64,000 nt of DNA, taken from positions 34,549,332 through 34,613,331 of the forward strand of contig NC_053046.1 of NCBI RefSeq assembly GCF_003473485.1. The letters are read 5' to 3'. The position numbers and the translations under genes are program-made. Shown piece after piece: positions 43,945-53,031 of the stretch (the stretch's first letter is position 1; every line of letters begins with the position of its first letter). Under the pieces are notes generated by a model. The model searched no databases and was not told where the DNA came from. It saw nothing but the letters and a program-made list of their open reading frames with translations. The stretch comes from Medicago truncatula. Lineage: Eukaryota > Streptophyta > Magnoliopsida > Fabales > Fabaceae.

Positions 43945-46877
43945 CTCAAGCCGCAACAACTGTTACCGAGCCCATTGTGAATACGGTGCCTCAATTTGTC
44001 CATATTAATGCGCACCGCGGGAGTATTGCCACAACCGGAACTATGGAAGAGAGGATGGAAGAGCTTGCCAAAGAGCTCCGACGGGAAATTAAGGCCAACA
44101 GGGGAAACGGAGACTCCATTAAAACCCAGGATCTCTGCTTAGTATCGAAGGTAGATGTTCCAAAAAAGTTTAAAGTCCCGGAGTTCGACAAATATAACGG
44201 GCTGACTTGTCCTCAAAATCATATTGTCAAATATGTCCGGAAGATGGGCAACTACAAGGACAATGATTCCCTTATGATCCATTACTTCCAAGACAGTCTG
44301 ATGGAAGATGCTGCAGAGTGGTATACTAGTCTGAGCAAAGATGATGTCCACACTTTTGATGAGCTAGCAGCCGCTTTCAAAAGCCATTATGGGTTCAATA
44401 CAAGACTGAAGCCAAATAGGGAGTTTCTCAGGTCCCTATCTCAGAAGAAGGAGGAAAGTTTCCGTGAATACGCGCAAAGGTGGAGAGGGGCAGCTGCCCG
44501 TATCACTCCTGCTTTAGATGAAGAAGAAATGACTCAGACATTTCTGAAGACTCTCAAGAGGGATTATGTTGAAAGGATGATTATCGCAGCCCCAAACAAT
44601 TTCTCAGAGATGGTTACCATGGGAACACGTCTGGAAGAAGCTGTTCGGGAAGGCATCATCGTGTTTGAGAAGATTGAGTCATCTGCAAATGCTGTGAAGA
44701 GATATGGTAATGGACATCACAAGAAGAAAGATACGGAGGTGGGAATGATAGCCGCTGGAACTAATCCATCCAAGGCTACTGTTGCTCCTATCAATGCTGC
44801 TCAGTTTCCCCCGTCCTACCCTTATGCACCGTACTCTCAGCATCCGTTCTTCCCACCGTTTTATCATCAGTACCCTTTGCCACCGGGCCAACCTCAGGTC
44901 CCTGTCAATGCCATCGCTCAACAGGTGCAACATCAACCGCCAGTTCAACAGCAGCAGCAACAATATGCTAGACCAACTTTTCCTCCTATACCAATGTTGT
45001 ATGCAGAGCTTCTTCCAACTTTACTCCAGAGAGGACACTGCACGACTAGGCAGGGCAAGCCTCCACCGGACCCTTTACCTCCAAGGTTCCGCTCTGATCT
45101 TAAGTGTGACTTCCATCAAGGCGCTTTAGGGCATGATGTTGAGGGGTGCTATGCTCTAAAGTACATCGTCAAGAAGCTTATAGATCAAGGGAAGTTAACT
45201 TTTGAGAACAATGTGCCACATGTCCTCGATAATCCGCTCCCAAATCATGATGCCGTGAATATGATTGAGATATGTGAAGAGGTTCCCATGCTGGATGTCC
45301 GCAATGTTGCAACTCCTCTGGTGCCACTCCATATCAAGTTGTGCCAAGCTTTATTGTTTGAACATGATCATGCTGAGTGCCAAGAATGTTCCCGCAACCC
45401 TTTGGGCTGCCATGTCGTCCAAAACGATGTCCAGAGCTTGATGGACGGCAATTACCTTACTGTCAGTGATGTTTGCGTAATTGTGCCGGTCTTTCACGAT
45501 CCACCTGTTAAGAGGGTGCCTTTGAGGGAGAGCGTTGAGCCGTTGGTGATAAGGTTGCCAGGACCAATTCCTTATGTTTCGGACAAGGCTGTTCCATACA
45601 AATACAATGCTACTATGATAGAAAATGGAGTGGAGGTGCCTCTAGCCTCCTTTGCCACAGTAAGCAATATTGCCGAAGGGACTTCTGCAGCGCTAAGAAG
45701 CGGGAAGGTCCGTCCGCCGTTATTTCAGAAGAAGGTAGCTACGCCAACCACTCCACCAGTTGAAGAAGCAACTCCAACCGTTGTTTCACCCATTGCTACA
45801 GATGTGAACCAGCCAGGCAAATCTATAGAGGATTCGAATTTAGATGAGATTCTGAGGATAATAAAGAGGAGCGATTACAAGATCGTTGATCAATTGCTGC
45901 AAACTCCTTCAAAGATATCTGTCTTGTCGTTACTCTTGAGCTCTGAGGCTCACATGAATACCTTGTTGAAAGTGCTGGAGCAGGCTTATGTTGACCACGA
46001 AGTCACGGTAGATCGTTTCGGTGGCATAGTGGGAAATATTACTGCTTGTAACAACCTCTGGTTTAGTGAGGAAGAGTTGCCGAAAGTGGGAAAGAGTCAC
46101 AATCTGGCTTTGCACATCTCGGTGAATTGCAAATCAGACATGATATCAAATGTGTTGGTGGATACCGGTTCCTCCCTCAATGTAATGCCCAAGTCAACTC
46201 TAGATCAGTTGAGCTACCGAGGGATCCCTTTAAGGAGGAGTACTTTCTTGGTCAAAGCTTTTGACGGATCTCGAAAGAATGTGCTGGGGGAGATAGACTT
46301 GCCGATAACCATTGGCCCTGAGAATTTCTTGATTACCTTCCAAGTGATGGACGTTAATGCATCCTACAGTTGTCTGCTGGGAAGACCGTGGATACACGAT
46401 GCGGGTGCGGTAACCTCCACCTTACATCAGAAGTTGAAGTTCATAAGGAATGGAAAGCTTGTTACCATTCATGGAGAGGAGGCATACCTGGTTAGCCAGC
46501 TATCATCTTTCTCTTGCATAGAAGCAGGGTCTGCAGAGGGGACCGCTTTTCAAGGATTAACTGTCGAAGGTACGGAGCCCAAGAGGGATGGAACTGCCAT
46601 GGCTTCTTTGAAGGATGCACAGAGAGCCGTCCAAGAGGGTCAAGCTGCCGGCTGGGGCAAGTTAATACAGCTTCGTGAGAACAAGCATAAGGAAGGTCTT
46701 GGCTTTTCCCCAACTTCAGGAGTTTCCACCGGGGCATTCTGTAGTGCTGGGTTTGTCAACGCAATCACAGAAGAAGCAACTGGATTTGGCCCGAGGCCTG
46801 TATTTGTTATACCAGGAGGCATTGCGAGAGATTGGGATGCCATTGACATTCCCTCAATCATGCATGTTTCTGAGTAA
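43941..46877 (+). CDS. Ogre Gag-protease
   Basis: 978 codons of open frame; no ATG defines the start because the true N-terminus lies in the previous frame. Residues about 90-220 are the retrotransposon capsid region (AAEWYTSLSKDD, FREYAQRWRGAAARI). A Pro/Gln-rich segment follows. Near residue 390 is a CDFHQGALGHDVEGC motif, the modified zinc-binding sequence seen in Tat Gag. The aspartic protease active site is VLVDTGSSLNVM, with the Asp near residue 741, and the flap/strand LLGRPWIHDAGA follows. The end (GWGKLIQ...GLGFSP) may be a degenerate G-patch. It ends in GAG then TAA, where the TAA lies inside the predicted intron. Confidence 0.9.
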   Translation: MTQAATTVTEPIVNTVPQFVHINAHRGSIATTGTMEERMEELAKELRREIKANRGNGDSIKTQDLCLVSKVDVPKKFKVPEFDKYNGLTCPQNHIVKYVRKMGNYKDNDSLMIHYFQDSLMEDAAEWYTSLSKDDVHTFDELAAAFKSHYGFNTRLKPNREFLRSLSQKKEESFREYAQRWRGAAARITPALDEEEMTQTFLKTLKRDYVERMIIAAPNNFSEMVTMGTRLEEAVREGIIVFEKIESSANAVKRYGNGHHKKKDTEVGMIAAGTNPSKATVAPINAAQFPPSYPYAPYSQHPFFPPFYHQYPLPPGQPQVPVNAIAQQVQHQPPVQQQQQQYARPTFPPIPMLYAELLPTLLQRGHCTTRQGKPPPDPLPPRFRSDLKCDFHQGALGHDVEGCYALKYIVKKLIDQGKLTFENNVPHVLDNPLPNHDAVNMIEICEEVPMLDVRNVATPLVPLHIKLCQALLFEHDHAECQECSRNPLGCHVVQNDVQSLMDGNYLTVSDVCVIVPVFHDPPVKRVPLRESVEPLVIRLPGPIPYVSDKAVPYKYNATMIENGVEVPLASFATVSNIAEGTSAALRSGKVRPPLFQKKVATPTTPPVEEATPTVVSPIATDVNQPGKSIEDSNLDEILRIIKRSDYKIVDQLLQTPSKISVLSLLLSSEAHMNTLLKVLEQAYVDHEVTVDRFGGIVGNITACNNLWFSEEELPKVGKSHNLALHISVNCKSDMISNVLVDTGSSLNVMPKSTLDQLSYRGIPLRRSTFLVKAFDGSRKNVLGEIDLPITIGPENFLITFQVMDVNASYSCLLGRPWIHDAGAVTSTLHQKLKFIRNGKLVTIHGEEAYLVSQLSSFSCIEAGSAEGTAFQGLTVEGTEPKRDGTAMASLKDAQRAVQEGQAAGWGKLIQLRENKHKEGLGFSPTSGVSTGAFCSAGFVNAITEEATGFGPRPVFVIPGGIARDWDAIDIPSIMHVSE

Positions 46878-47157
46878 TATACCTTGTTGCTTAAGTATCT
46901 TGTTTTTTCAAAATAACAATCCTCTCGCTCTGTCCAAAGCGAGAGTGATATTTGCTGTAAGGGCATGTTTGTTTCGGCATTGCCGTTGATTAATAAAAAT
47001 TTTGTCGTTTCTTCCACGACTGCTTTTTTTAGTACCTTTTTTTTCCTTGGAAATAATGGTAATGCCAGAAAAAACCAAAACATCTGTATTTTTCTTATTG
47101 ATTTCAAAAATCTGCATAAAAACCCTCTTTCTAAAATCATCCAATCATTTTACGCAG
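46874..47157 (+). other. Predicted intron joining gag-pro to pol in frame
   Basis: The donor GTAATA at 46874 and acceptor TTTTACGCAG ending at 47157 remove 284 nt that are T-rich and contain the gag-pro stop. Joining 46873 to 47158 completes a Glu codon and continues directly into the pol frame at 47159. An intron between protease and RT is a known hallmark of Ogre elements. Unspliced RNA would give Gag-Pro only, spliced RNA Gag-Pro-Pol. Confidence 0.8.
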
Positions 47158-47158
47158 A

Positions 47159-50100
47159 TTGAACTATAATGAACCCGTTGGGCACAGTAATCCTGCATTC
47201 TCTCCGAATTTTGAATTCCCAGTGTATGAAGCCGAAGATGAGGAAGGTAATGATATACCATACGAGATCACCCGGCTACTTGAGCAAGAAAAGAAAGCCA
47301 TTCAGCCTCACCAAGAAGAGATTGAGCTCATCAACATAGGTACCGAGGAGAACAAGCAAGAGATCAAGATCGGTGCTGCTCTAGAGGAAGGGGTTATAAA
47401 GAAGATCATCCAACTCCTCCGGGAATATCCGGATATTTTTGCATGGTCGTATGAAGATATGCCAGGTCTAGATCCTATGATTGTGGAACATCGGATCCCC
47501 ACCAAGCCTGAATGTCCTCCCGTCAGGCAGAAATTGAGAAGGACTCATCCAGATATGGCTCTCAAGATTAAGAGCGAGGTTCAAAAACAGATTGATGCGG
47601 GTTTCCTCATGACAGTTGAGTACCCTGAATGGGTTGCTAATATTGTACCTGTGCCAAAGAAGGATGGTAAAGTCCGGATGTGTGTTGACTTCAGAGACCT
47701 GAACAAAGTCAGTCCAAAAGACAACTTTCCATTACCTCATATTGATGTGCTTGTTGATAATACTGCTCAGTCTAAGGTGTTCTCCTTCATGGACGGTTTC
47801 TCCGGTTACAATCAGATCAAAATGTCTCCTGAAGATAGAGAAAAGACGTCTTTTATCACTCCATGGGGTACTTTCTGCTACAAAGTGATGCCGTTCGGCC
47901 TAATAAATGCTGGTGCTACCTACCAAAGAGGGATGACTACTCTGTTTCATGACATGATTCACAAAGAAGTCGAAGTATATGTGGATGATATGATTGTAAA
48001 GTCAACAGATGAGGAGCAACATGTTGAATATTTGACAAAGATGTTTGAAAGGTTGAGAAAATACAAGCTTCGATTGAATCCCAACAAATGTACATTCGGC
48101 GTCAGATCCGGGAAGTTATTAGGCTTCATTGTCAGCCAAAAGGGCATTGAAGTCGATCCTGATAAAGTCCGGGCCATCCGAGAAATGCCAGCTCCACAGA
48201 CCGAGAAGCAAGTCAGAGGTTTCCTCGGACGTTTGAATTACATCTCCCGATTCATATCTCACATGACCGCAACCTGCGGGCCGATCTTCAAGCTACTCAG
48301 AAAGAATCAGCCTGTTGTATGGAATGATGAATGCCAAGAAGCTTTTGATAGCATCAAGAATTACCTGCTGGAACCACCTATCCTTGTCCCACCCGTGGAA
48401 GGAAGGCCTTTGATTATGTATTTGGCAGTATTTGATGAATCCATGGGATGCGTACTTGGTCAACAAGATGAGACTGGAAAGAAAGAACATGCTATCTACT
48501 ATCTAAGCAAGAAGTTCACCGATTGTGAAACTCGGTATACAATGCTTGAGAAGACTTGTTGTGCTCTGGCCTGGGCCGCTAAACGCCTGCGTCATTATTT
48601 GGTGAATCATACAACTTGGTTGATATCCAGAATGGATCCGATAAAGTATATCTTTGAGAAAGCTGCTGTTACTGGGAAGATTGCACGCTGGCAGATGCTT
48701 TTGTCTGAATATGATATTGTGTTCAAAACTCAAAAGGCAATCAAAGGTAGCATTCTTGCCGATCACCTTGCTTACCAACCTCTTGATGATTATCAACCAA
48801 TTGAGTTCAATTTCCCCGATGAGGAGATCATGTATTTGAAATCAAAAGACTGCGAAGAACCGTTGATTGGTGAAGGTCCAGATCCCAATGGCAAGTGGGG
48901 TTTAGTCTTTGATGGTGCTGTCAATGCTTATGGTAAAGGAATTGGGGCAGTCATTGTATCCCCGCAGGGGTATCACATTCCTTTTACCGCCAGAATTCTA
49001 TTCGAATGTACAAACAATATGGCTGAGTATGAAGCATGTATCTTCGGGATCGAGGAAGCAATTGACATGAGAATCAAACACCTCGACATCTATGGAGATT
49101 CTGCGCTCGTCATCAATCAGATAAAGGGTGAATGGGAGACCCACCATGCCAAGTTGGTTCCTTATCGTGATTATGCGAGACGTTTGCTGACATATTTTAC
49201 AAAGGTTGAGCTGCACCATATTCCTCGTGACGAGAACAAAATGGCTGATGCTCTTGCTACTCTATCCTCCATGTTTCGAGTAAACCATTGGAATGATGTG
49301 CCACTAATCAAAGTGCAACGCCTTGAAAGACCTTCACATGTGTTTGCTATTGGGGATGTGATCGATCAGGCTGGCGAAAATGTGATTGACTATAAACCCT
49401 GGTACTACGACATCAAACAGTTCTTGCTGAGCCGTGAGTATCCGCCGGGTGCTTCCAAACAAGACAAGAAGACCTTGAGAAGATTGGCCAGTAGATTCCT
49501 GTTAGATGGAGATATTCTGTACAAGAGGAACTATGACATGGTATTGTTAAGATGTGTTGATGAACATGAAGCGGAGCAGTTAATGCATGATGTACATGAC
49601 GGTACCTTCGGGACCCATGCTACAGGGCATACCATGTCAAGGAAGTTGTTACGGGCAGGTTACTACTGGATAGCCATGGAGCATGATTGCTACCAGCACG
49701 CCAGAAAGTGCCACAAATGTCAAATCTATGCTGATAAGATTCATGTGCCTCCGCACGCTCTCAATGTTATTTCATCCCCATGGCCGTTCTCAATGTGGGG
49801 CATCGACATGATTGGAAGAATTGAACCGAAGGCTTCAAATGGTCATCGTTTCATCTTAGTGGCAATTGACTACTTCACTAAGTGGGTTGAAGCAGCATCT
49901 TATACCAATGTGACCAAGCAAGTGGTAGCTAAGTTCATCAAGAACAATATCATATGTCGATATGGTGTTCCCAGCAAGATTATTACCGACAATGGTACCA
50001 ACCTGAATAACAATGTGGTGCAAGCTCTTTGTGAAGAATTCAAAATTGAGCATCATAACTCTTCTCCTTATAGACCTCAGATGAATGGTGCAGTTGAGGC

Positions 50101-50647
50101 CGCCAACAAGAATATCAAGAGAATTGTCCAGAAGATGGTAACCACTTACAAGGACTGGCATGAGATGTTACCCTATGCTCTGCATGGCTACCGTACTACC
50201 GTGCGCAGTTCAACCGGGGCAACCCCTTTCTCTCTTGTATATGGTATGGAAGCAGTTCTTCCTTTGGAAGTGGAGATCCCATCTCTCCGTGTGATTATGG
50301 AAGCAAAGTTATCCGAGGCTGAATGGTGCCAAAGCCGGTATGATCAGTTGAATTTGATTGAGGAAAAACGTATGGATGCCATGGCTCGTGGACAGTCATA
50401 TCAAGCAAGAATGAAGACTGCCTTTGACAAGAAAGTCCATCCTCGAGAATTCAAGGTAGGGGAACTTGTATTGAAAAGGAGGATAAGCCAGCAACCCGAC
50501 CCAAGGGGCAAGTGGACGCCTAACTATGAAGGTCCTTATGTTGTCAAGAAGGCCTTCTCCGGTGGTGCTTTAATCCTTACACACATGGACGGTGTAGAGC
50601 TTCCAAATCCAGCGAATGCCGATATAGTCAAGAAATACTTTGCCTAG
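47159..50647 (+). CDS. Ogre polyprotein: reverse transcriptase, RNase H, integrase
   Basis: An intact 1162-codon frame, entered by splicing, so it needs no ATG. RT at about residues 140-330 has VPKKDGKVRMCVDFRDLN and the catalytic YVDD near 272. An RNase H domain of the usual Ty3 type follows. A second RNase H-like domain at about 575-710 (WGLVFDGAVN..., NNMAEYEA, YGDSALVI) is characteristic of the Tat lineage. The integrase zinc finger is at about 805-860 (H..H..C..C, KCHKCQIY). The catalytic core has D in WGIDMIG (near 882), D in ITDNGT (near 943) and E in NGAVEAANK with exactly 35 residues between the last two (D35E). A C-terminal GPYVVKKAF tail follows. All catalytic residues are present. 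Confidence 0.95.
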   Translation: MNYNEPVGHSNPAFSPNFEFPVYEAEDEEGNDIPYEITRLLEQEKKAIQPHQEEIELINIGTEENKQEIKIGAALEEGVIKKIIQLLREYPDIFAWSYEDMPGLDPMIVEHRIPTKPECPPVRQKLRRTHPDMALKIKSEVQKQIDAGFLMTVEYPEWVANIVPVPKKDGKVRMCVDFRDLNKVSPKDNFPLPHIDVLVDNTAQSKVFSFMDGFSGYNQIKMSPEDREKTSFITPWGTFCYKVMPFGLINAGATYQRGMTTLFHDMIHKEVEVYVDDMIVKSTDEEQHVEYLTKMFERLRKYKLRLNPNKCTFGVRSGKLLGFIVSQKGIEVDPDKVRAIREMPAPQTEKQVRGFLGRLNYISRFISHMTATCGPIFKLLRKNQPVVWNDECQEAFDSIKNYLLEPPILVPPVEGRPLIMYLAVFDESMGCVLGQQDETGKKEHAIYYLSKKFTDCETRYTMLEKTCCALAWAAKRLRHYLVNHTTWLISRMDPIKYIFEKAAVTGKIARWQMLLSEYDIVFKTQKAIKGSILADHLAYQPLDDYQPIEFNFPDEEIMYLKSKDCEEPLIGEGPDPNGKWGLVFDGAVNAYGKGIGAVIVSPQGYHIPFTARILFECTNNMAEYEACIFGIEEAIDMRIKHLDIYGDSALVINQIKGEWETHHAKLVPYRDYARRLLTYFTKVELHHIPRDENKMADALATLSSMFRVNHWNDVPLIKVQRLERPSHVFAIGDVIDQAGENVIDYKPWYYDIKQFLLSREYPPGASKQDKKTLRRLASRFLLDGDILYKRNYDMVLLRCVDEHEAEQLMHDVHDGTFGTHATGHTMSRKLLRAGYYWIAMEHDCYQHARKCHKCQIYADKIHVPPHALNVISSPWPFSMWGIDMIGRIEPKASNGHRFILVAIDYFTKWVEAASYTNVTKQVVAKFIKNNIICRYGVPSKIITDNGTNLNNNVVQALCEEFKIEHHNSSPYRPQMNGAVEAANKNIKRIVQKMVTTYKDWHEMLPYALHGYRTTVRSSTGATPFSLVYGMEAVLPLEVEIPSLRVIMEAKLSEAEWCQSRYDQLNLIEEKRMDAMARGQSYQARMKTAFDKKVHPREFKVGELVLKRRISQQPDPRGKWTPNYEGPYVVKKAFSGGALILTHMDGVELPNPANADIVKKYFA

Positions 50648-50669
50648 AAATATGAAAAGAACAGCGTGG

Positions 50670-51556
50670 TAGGTCGAAAACCCGAAAGGGCGGCCTAGGC
50701 AAAAATGCGCTTCCCGGTGGATCGAAAACCCGAAAGGGCGGTCCAGGCAAAAATAAGGGACAAAAAAAAAAAAACAAATATGAAAAGCTCGCTGAGATTG
50801 TACACAACTCAGGCAAGAATGAGCGTCTCGATGAATCGAAAACCCGAAAGGGCGGTTCATGCAAAAATGAGATTGAAACAAAAGGCAAGTAACTATATCT
50901 GGCTAACCACCGTCCCCCTTGGGGCATCTGCAGCTGTTAATGACCATCTTCATCTGAAGCTTCTGTACTTGTGAATTCAAAGTTTCTAAGAACTGTAGTG
51001 GTTACTGTGTTCAATGTACCACCAACCAATAAAATTACCATTTTCCAAGCTTTGTGAATCCGTGGAGTCATGCCTTTGGCTGACCACCACTCTTATACAT
51101 CAATTTGAGCCTTTGCTTTTGTTTGAAAACTCCATTTTTTTTTCTACTTTCAAAGCTATATACAAAAACATTTTCTTTCTATTTTGATAATGACAATGCT
51201 TGAAACAAACATTTTGAAAATTGAAAACTTTTTGTCTATTTTTGAAAAAACAAACCTGAGCAACATGGTACATTCAAATGAAACATGCATGAGCGAGTGT
51301 GTGTTGGTGTCTATTTCAATATATGTTACAAGCAGGTTCTCCTCCAGGATAGTCTGTGGTCAATGGCAAGAATGAAAAAACAGAATGAAAATGCATGAGA
51401 ATGAATAGGCTCGCTAAGTTGAAAACCCGGAAGGGCAGCTTAGGCAAAAATGAGCACCCCGCTGGATTGACAACCCGAAAGGGCAGTTCAGGCAAAAATG
51501 GGGCATTGAAAAGAATTTATTTCCCCGGTGGATCGAAAACCCGAAAGGGCGATCCA
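50670..51556 (+). repeat. Array A: six covarying GNRA-capped stem-loops plus one diverged copy
   Basis: Hairpins lie at 50670-50697, 50718-50745, 50831-50860, 51414-51443, 51462-51491 and 51529-51556. Each is: a 7-8 bp outer stem, a 4-nt purine-rich bulge (AAAA or ACAA), CCC, a GAAA or GGAA loop, GGG, then the outer stem's other arm, usually followed by GGCAAAAATG. Outer stems differ in sequence yet stay paired; for example TGGATCG/CGATCCA, TAGGTCG/CGGCCTA and CTAAGTTG/CAGCTTAG. A seventh, diverged hairpin (50792-50812, CTGAG...CTCAG) lacks the inner CCC/GGG stem but keeps the GGCAAGAATG tail. Function is unknown; packaging, export, translation or stability roles are possible. Confidence 0.75.
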
Positions 51557-52125
51557 GGCAAAAATGGGGTGCAAAAAATGATGAATGAAAATTGAGAAAA
51601 TAACATGCAAAAAGCATTGACCACAGATGCGACGTCCACGATACATCCGGCATTATTCCCAGTAGAGTCTCCCGATATTCTATCCCCAGCAAGTTGCATA
51701 GCTACCGGCCCTCCGCCTAGGTCCCGATACGTCTCCCAACGACGTCATCTCCAAAGAGGATTTCCAGGAATGTGTAATATAGCACGAGCCACTACGTGCC
51801 CAATACTCCAATGTCTTGTCTGTCTCTGCGAAACTGTGTCTACAAACTGCCAACAGTCATGCATTACAAGCATTCATACATGCATAATCATGCATATTAC
51901 GTGCCCATACATTTAATGAAACTGTTATATCATTCATGCATGTTGCGTTTCCGATGTCAACATCAGTCTCAACTCAATACTCATGTCGGGTTCTCTGTCA
52001 AAACCTTGTGAGCCAATAATATTGGTCAATTTCTACCTTTCAAATCAAATCGACGTCAAGTCAATCTCAATCTATATTTTGTCAAAAAAAAAAAAAACTA
52101 ATCCCCTGTGAATTTGTTTCTGTTC

Positions 52126-52750
52126 GGTCAAGTGGCTAGTTCAAGTCCAAGAACAGCTTGTACCTACCTATTTGCTTATGTTATCGGTCGAGTGCCCAGC
52201 TCAATCCAAGAGCAGCTTGTACCTGTCAATATGTTTCTGTTTGGTCAAGTTACCAGTTCGCATCCAAGAACGACTTGTACCCGTTTACTTTTCAATGTTA
52301 TCGGTTGAGTAACCAGTTCGAATCCAAGAACAGCTCGTACCTGTCTATGTGTCTATGATTTTGGTCAAGTGGCTAGTTCAAGTCCAAGAACAACTTGTAC
52401 CCGTCTATCTGTTTCTGTTCGCTCAAGTGGCTAGCTCGATCCAAGAACAGCTTGCGCCTGTCTATTTTGTCTTTGTCTCCGGTGGAGTAACCAGTTCGCA
52501 TCCAAGAACAAGCTCGCACCTGTCTATTTGCCTTTGCTTTCAGTCGAGTGACCAGTTCGAATCAAGAACAACTCGTACCTGTCTACCTTTTCTATATCCC
52601 CAAGTGAGTTACCAGTTCGAATCCATAAGAACAACTCATGTTTGTCCAGTAACCTCTATCCCAGTTCGAATCCATAAGAACAACTCGCAGTTGTCTGTTT
52701 GTTTCATTCCCGGTCAAGTGGCTAGTTTGAATCCAAGAACAGCTTGTACC
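52126..52750 (+). repeat. Array B: about eleven ~60-bp repeats forming a second stem-loop family
   Basis: Units begin near 52126, 52186, 52243, 52303, 52363, 52421, 52481, 52542, 52605, 52664 (partial) and 52712. The pattern is: outer stem GGT-CAAG pairing with CTTG-T-ACC, an asymmetric internal loop, inner stem GTTC/GAAC, and a loop of the type GAATCCAA. Paired changes occur: GCTC/GAGC in the second unit; TGAG/CTCG, CGAG/CTCG, TGAG/CTCA and GGTG/CACC outer stems in others. Some units (sixth, tenth) pair imperfectly. Confidence 0.7.
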
Positions 52751-53018
52751 TGCCCAACTTGTTTCTAGTTTCCCGTTACTCTGCCATTCACTATCTTTGT
52801 CAATGTCTACCAATCCCGCAATGGATACGACATATTTTGTTAATTCCAATCCCCATGAGGTCTCGCATTCATAATCCAAATGATGCATGGCATACATATT
52901 ATTTGAAAATGGGTAGGCGTATTTTTACGTCCAAACACAGTGCAAATGCTAATATTTAAGTATCTTCGTCCTGTCAAGCCAAAGACTCCGTCTCTTGACT
53001 CTCCAGACAAAGAAACTT

Positions 53019-53031
53019 AAATAGGGGCAGC
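53019..53031 (+). other. Polypurine tract
   Basis: AAATAGGGGCAGC directly precedes the 3' LTR. This is the form of PPT usual in Tat/Athila-type elements, priming plus-strand DNA synthesis. Confidence 0.8.

Larger units (their letters stand above)
50648..53018 (+). other. Ogre 3' untranslated region with two stem-loop arrays
   Basis: About 2.4 kb between pol and the PPT with no supported gene. It contains array A (50670-51556) and array B (52126-52750), described separately. Variable, repeat-rich 3' regions are known for Ogre elements and have been proposed as sources of satellite DNA. Open frames here merely translate the repeats, for example recurrent RKPERAV peptides. Confidence 0.7.

Noticed and set aside
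43920..43960. Tiny intron or programmed slip to repair the Gag frame
   Set aside because: The only GT...AG pair nearby would be about 31 nt, too short for a plant intron, and no slippery heptamer is visible. A mutation is simpler.
50705..51595. Open frames with repeated RKPERAV peptides after pol
   Set aside because: They merely translate the stem-loop repeats, are interrupted, and the reverse strand is also open. Covariation fits RNA structure better than protein coding.
52126..52750. CRISPR-like regular repeats
   Set aside because: The DNA is plant nuclear, repeats and intervening sequences both vary in parallel, and the array lies in a retrotransposon 3' region. The regularity is a tandem-repeat property.
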